From positions 1 through 6,249 of the forward strand of contig CAVBGA010000009.1 in assembly GCA_963594675.1 (NCBI GenBank): a stretch of DNA of 6,249 nt, written 5' to 3'. The notes beneath the pieces are model-generated. The model made no database searches, was not told the DNA's origin, and saw only the letters and a list, made by a program, of their open reading frames with translations. The DNA comes from Ruminococcus_G sp963594675. GTDB lineage: Bacteria > Bacillota > Clostridia > Lachnospirales > Lachnospiraceae. Below are positions 6,041-6,249 of the stretch, piece after piece. Position numbers and translations under genes: made by a program. Positions within the stretch are counted from its first letter, which is position 1; every line of letters starts with the position of its first letter.

Positions 6041-6249
6041 ATGAAGGAACAGTTAGATGAACGCAAACGAAAGATACTCAGAGCGATAATCCAGACTTAC
6101 CTAGAGACAGGCGAACCGGTAGGCTCCAGAACTGTTTCAAAATATTCCGATTTAAAGTTAAGTTCTGCTACCATCCGAAATGAGATGTCAGACCTGGAGG
6201 ATATGGGTTATATTTTACAACCACATACCTCGGCCGGACGTATTCCTTC
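6041..6249 (+). CDS. hrcA: Heat-inducible transcription repressor HrcA, 3'-truncated by window
   Basis: HrcA is the cytoplasmic DNA-binding repressor of class I heat-shock genes (hrcA-grpE-dnaK-dnaJ and groESL); GroEL helps keep it active. The window holds the first 69 codons of a protein usually about 340 residues long, so only the N-terminal winged-helix DNA-binding domain is visible. Diagnostic stretches are RKRKILRAIIQTYLETGEPVG (residues 8-28, the first helices), SSATIRNEMSDLEDMGYI (41-58, the recognition helix and start of the wing) and PHTSAGRIP (61-69), the hallmark HrcA motif. The ATG at 6041 follows AAAGGAG (6027-6033) by 7 nt; no in-frame upstream start competes. The CIRCE element directly upstream indicates autoregulation. 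By analogy with other clostridia, grpE, dnaK and dnaJ should follow, but they lie outside the window. Confidence 0.97.
   Translation, partial: MKEQLDERKRKILRAIIQTYLETGEPVGSRTVSKYSDLKLSSATIRNEMSDLEDMGYILQPHTSAGRIP

Noticed and set aside
1..6249. CRISPR array, transposon, tRNA/rRNA or a new defence system
   Set aside because: No regularly spaced repeats, transposase or integrase motifs, tRNA-like cloverleaf or rRNA segments were seen; nearly all sequence is accounted for by housekeeping genes and their control regions.

Overview
The window is most consistent with a low-to-moderate GC anaerobic Firmicute, probably a member of the Lachnospiraceae or a close clostridial relative. The support is a single-chain pyruvate:ferredoxin oxidoreductase with the clostridial N-terminus, strong AGGAGG-type ribosome binding sites, consensus SigA-type promoters, and a perfect CIRCE operator in front of hrcA. 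The family-level placement is inference from protein flavour; no marker here fixes genus or species. All genes read left to right on the + strand.

Layout. (1) Bases 1-1137 are the end of an operon: a 5'-truncated TrpF-like phosphoribosylanthranilate isomerase, then bioY, the substrate-binding subunit of an ECF biotin transporter. The bioY ribosome binding site overlaps the trpF stop codon, and a hairpin terminator encloses the bioY stop codon. (2) Bases 1189-4953 are a self-contained transcription unit for nifJ/por: consensus promoter, leader of about 65 nt, a 1180-residue enzyme with all expected cofactor ligands, and a terminator about 90 nt past the stop. (3) Bases 4954-5937 hold an intergenic stretch with a GC-rich segment followed by tandem -10 elements and a leader hairpin. 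Next comes a 218-residue phosphoribosyltransferase-fold protein resembling orotate phosphoribosyltransferase, but with the acidic pair of its PRPP loop missing, and then a strong terminator. (4) Bases 5948-6249 hold a consensus promoter, the CIRCE operator and the first 69 codons of hrcA, whose product binds CIRCE. This is presumably the start of the hrcA-grpE-dnaK-dnaJ heat-shock operon, which continues past the window.

The genes do not form one pathway. There are four independent housekeeping modules: tryptophan synthesis/biotin uptake, central pyruvate oxidation, a nucleotide-like PRT of uncertain role, and heat-shock control. Each of the last three is bounded by its own promoter and terminator. 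I found no mobile element, CRISPR array, tRNA or rRNA, and no convincing new multi-gene system. The least explained item is the PRT-like protein, with its altered PRPP loop, His-rich N-terminal segment and C-terminal Cys cluster.
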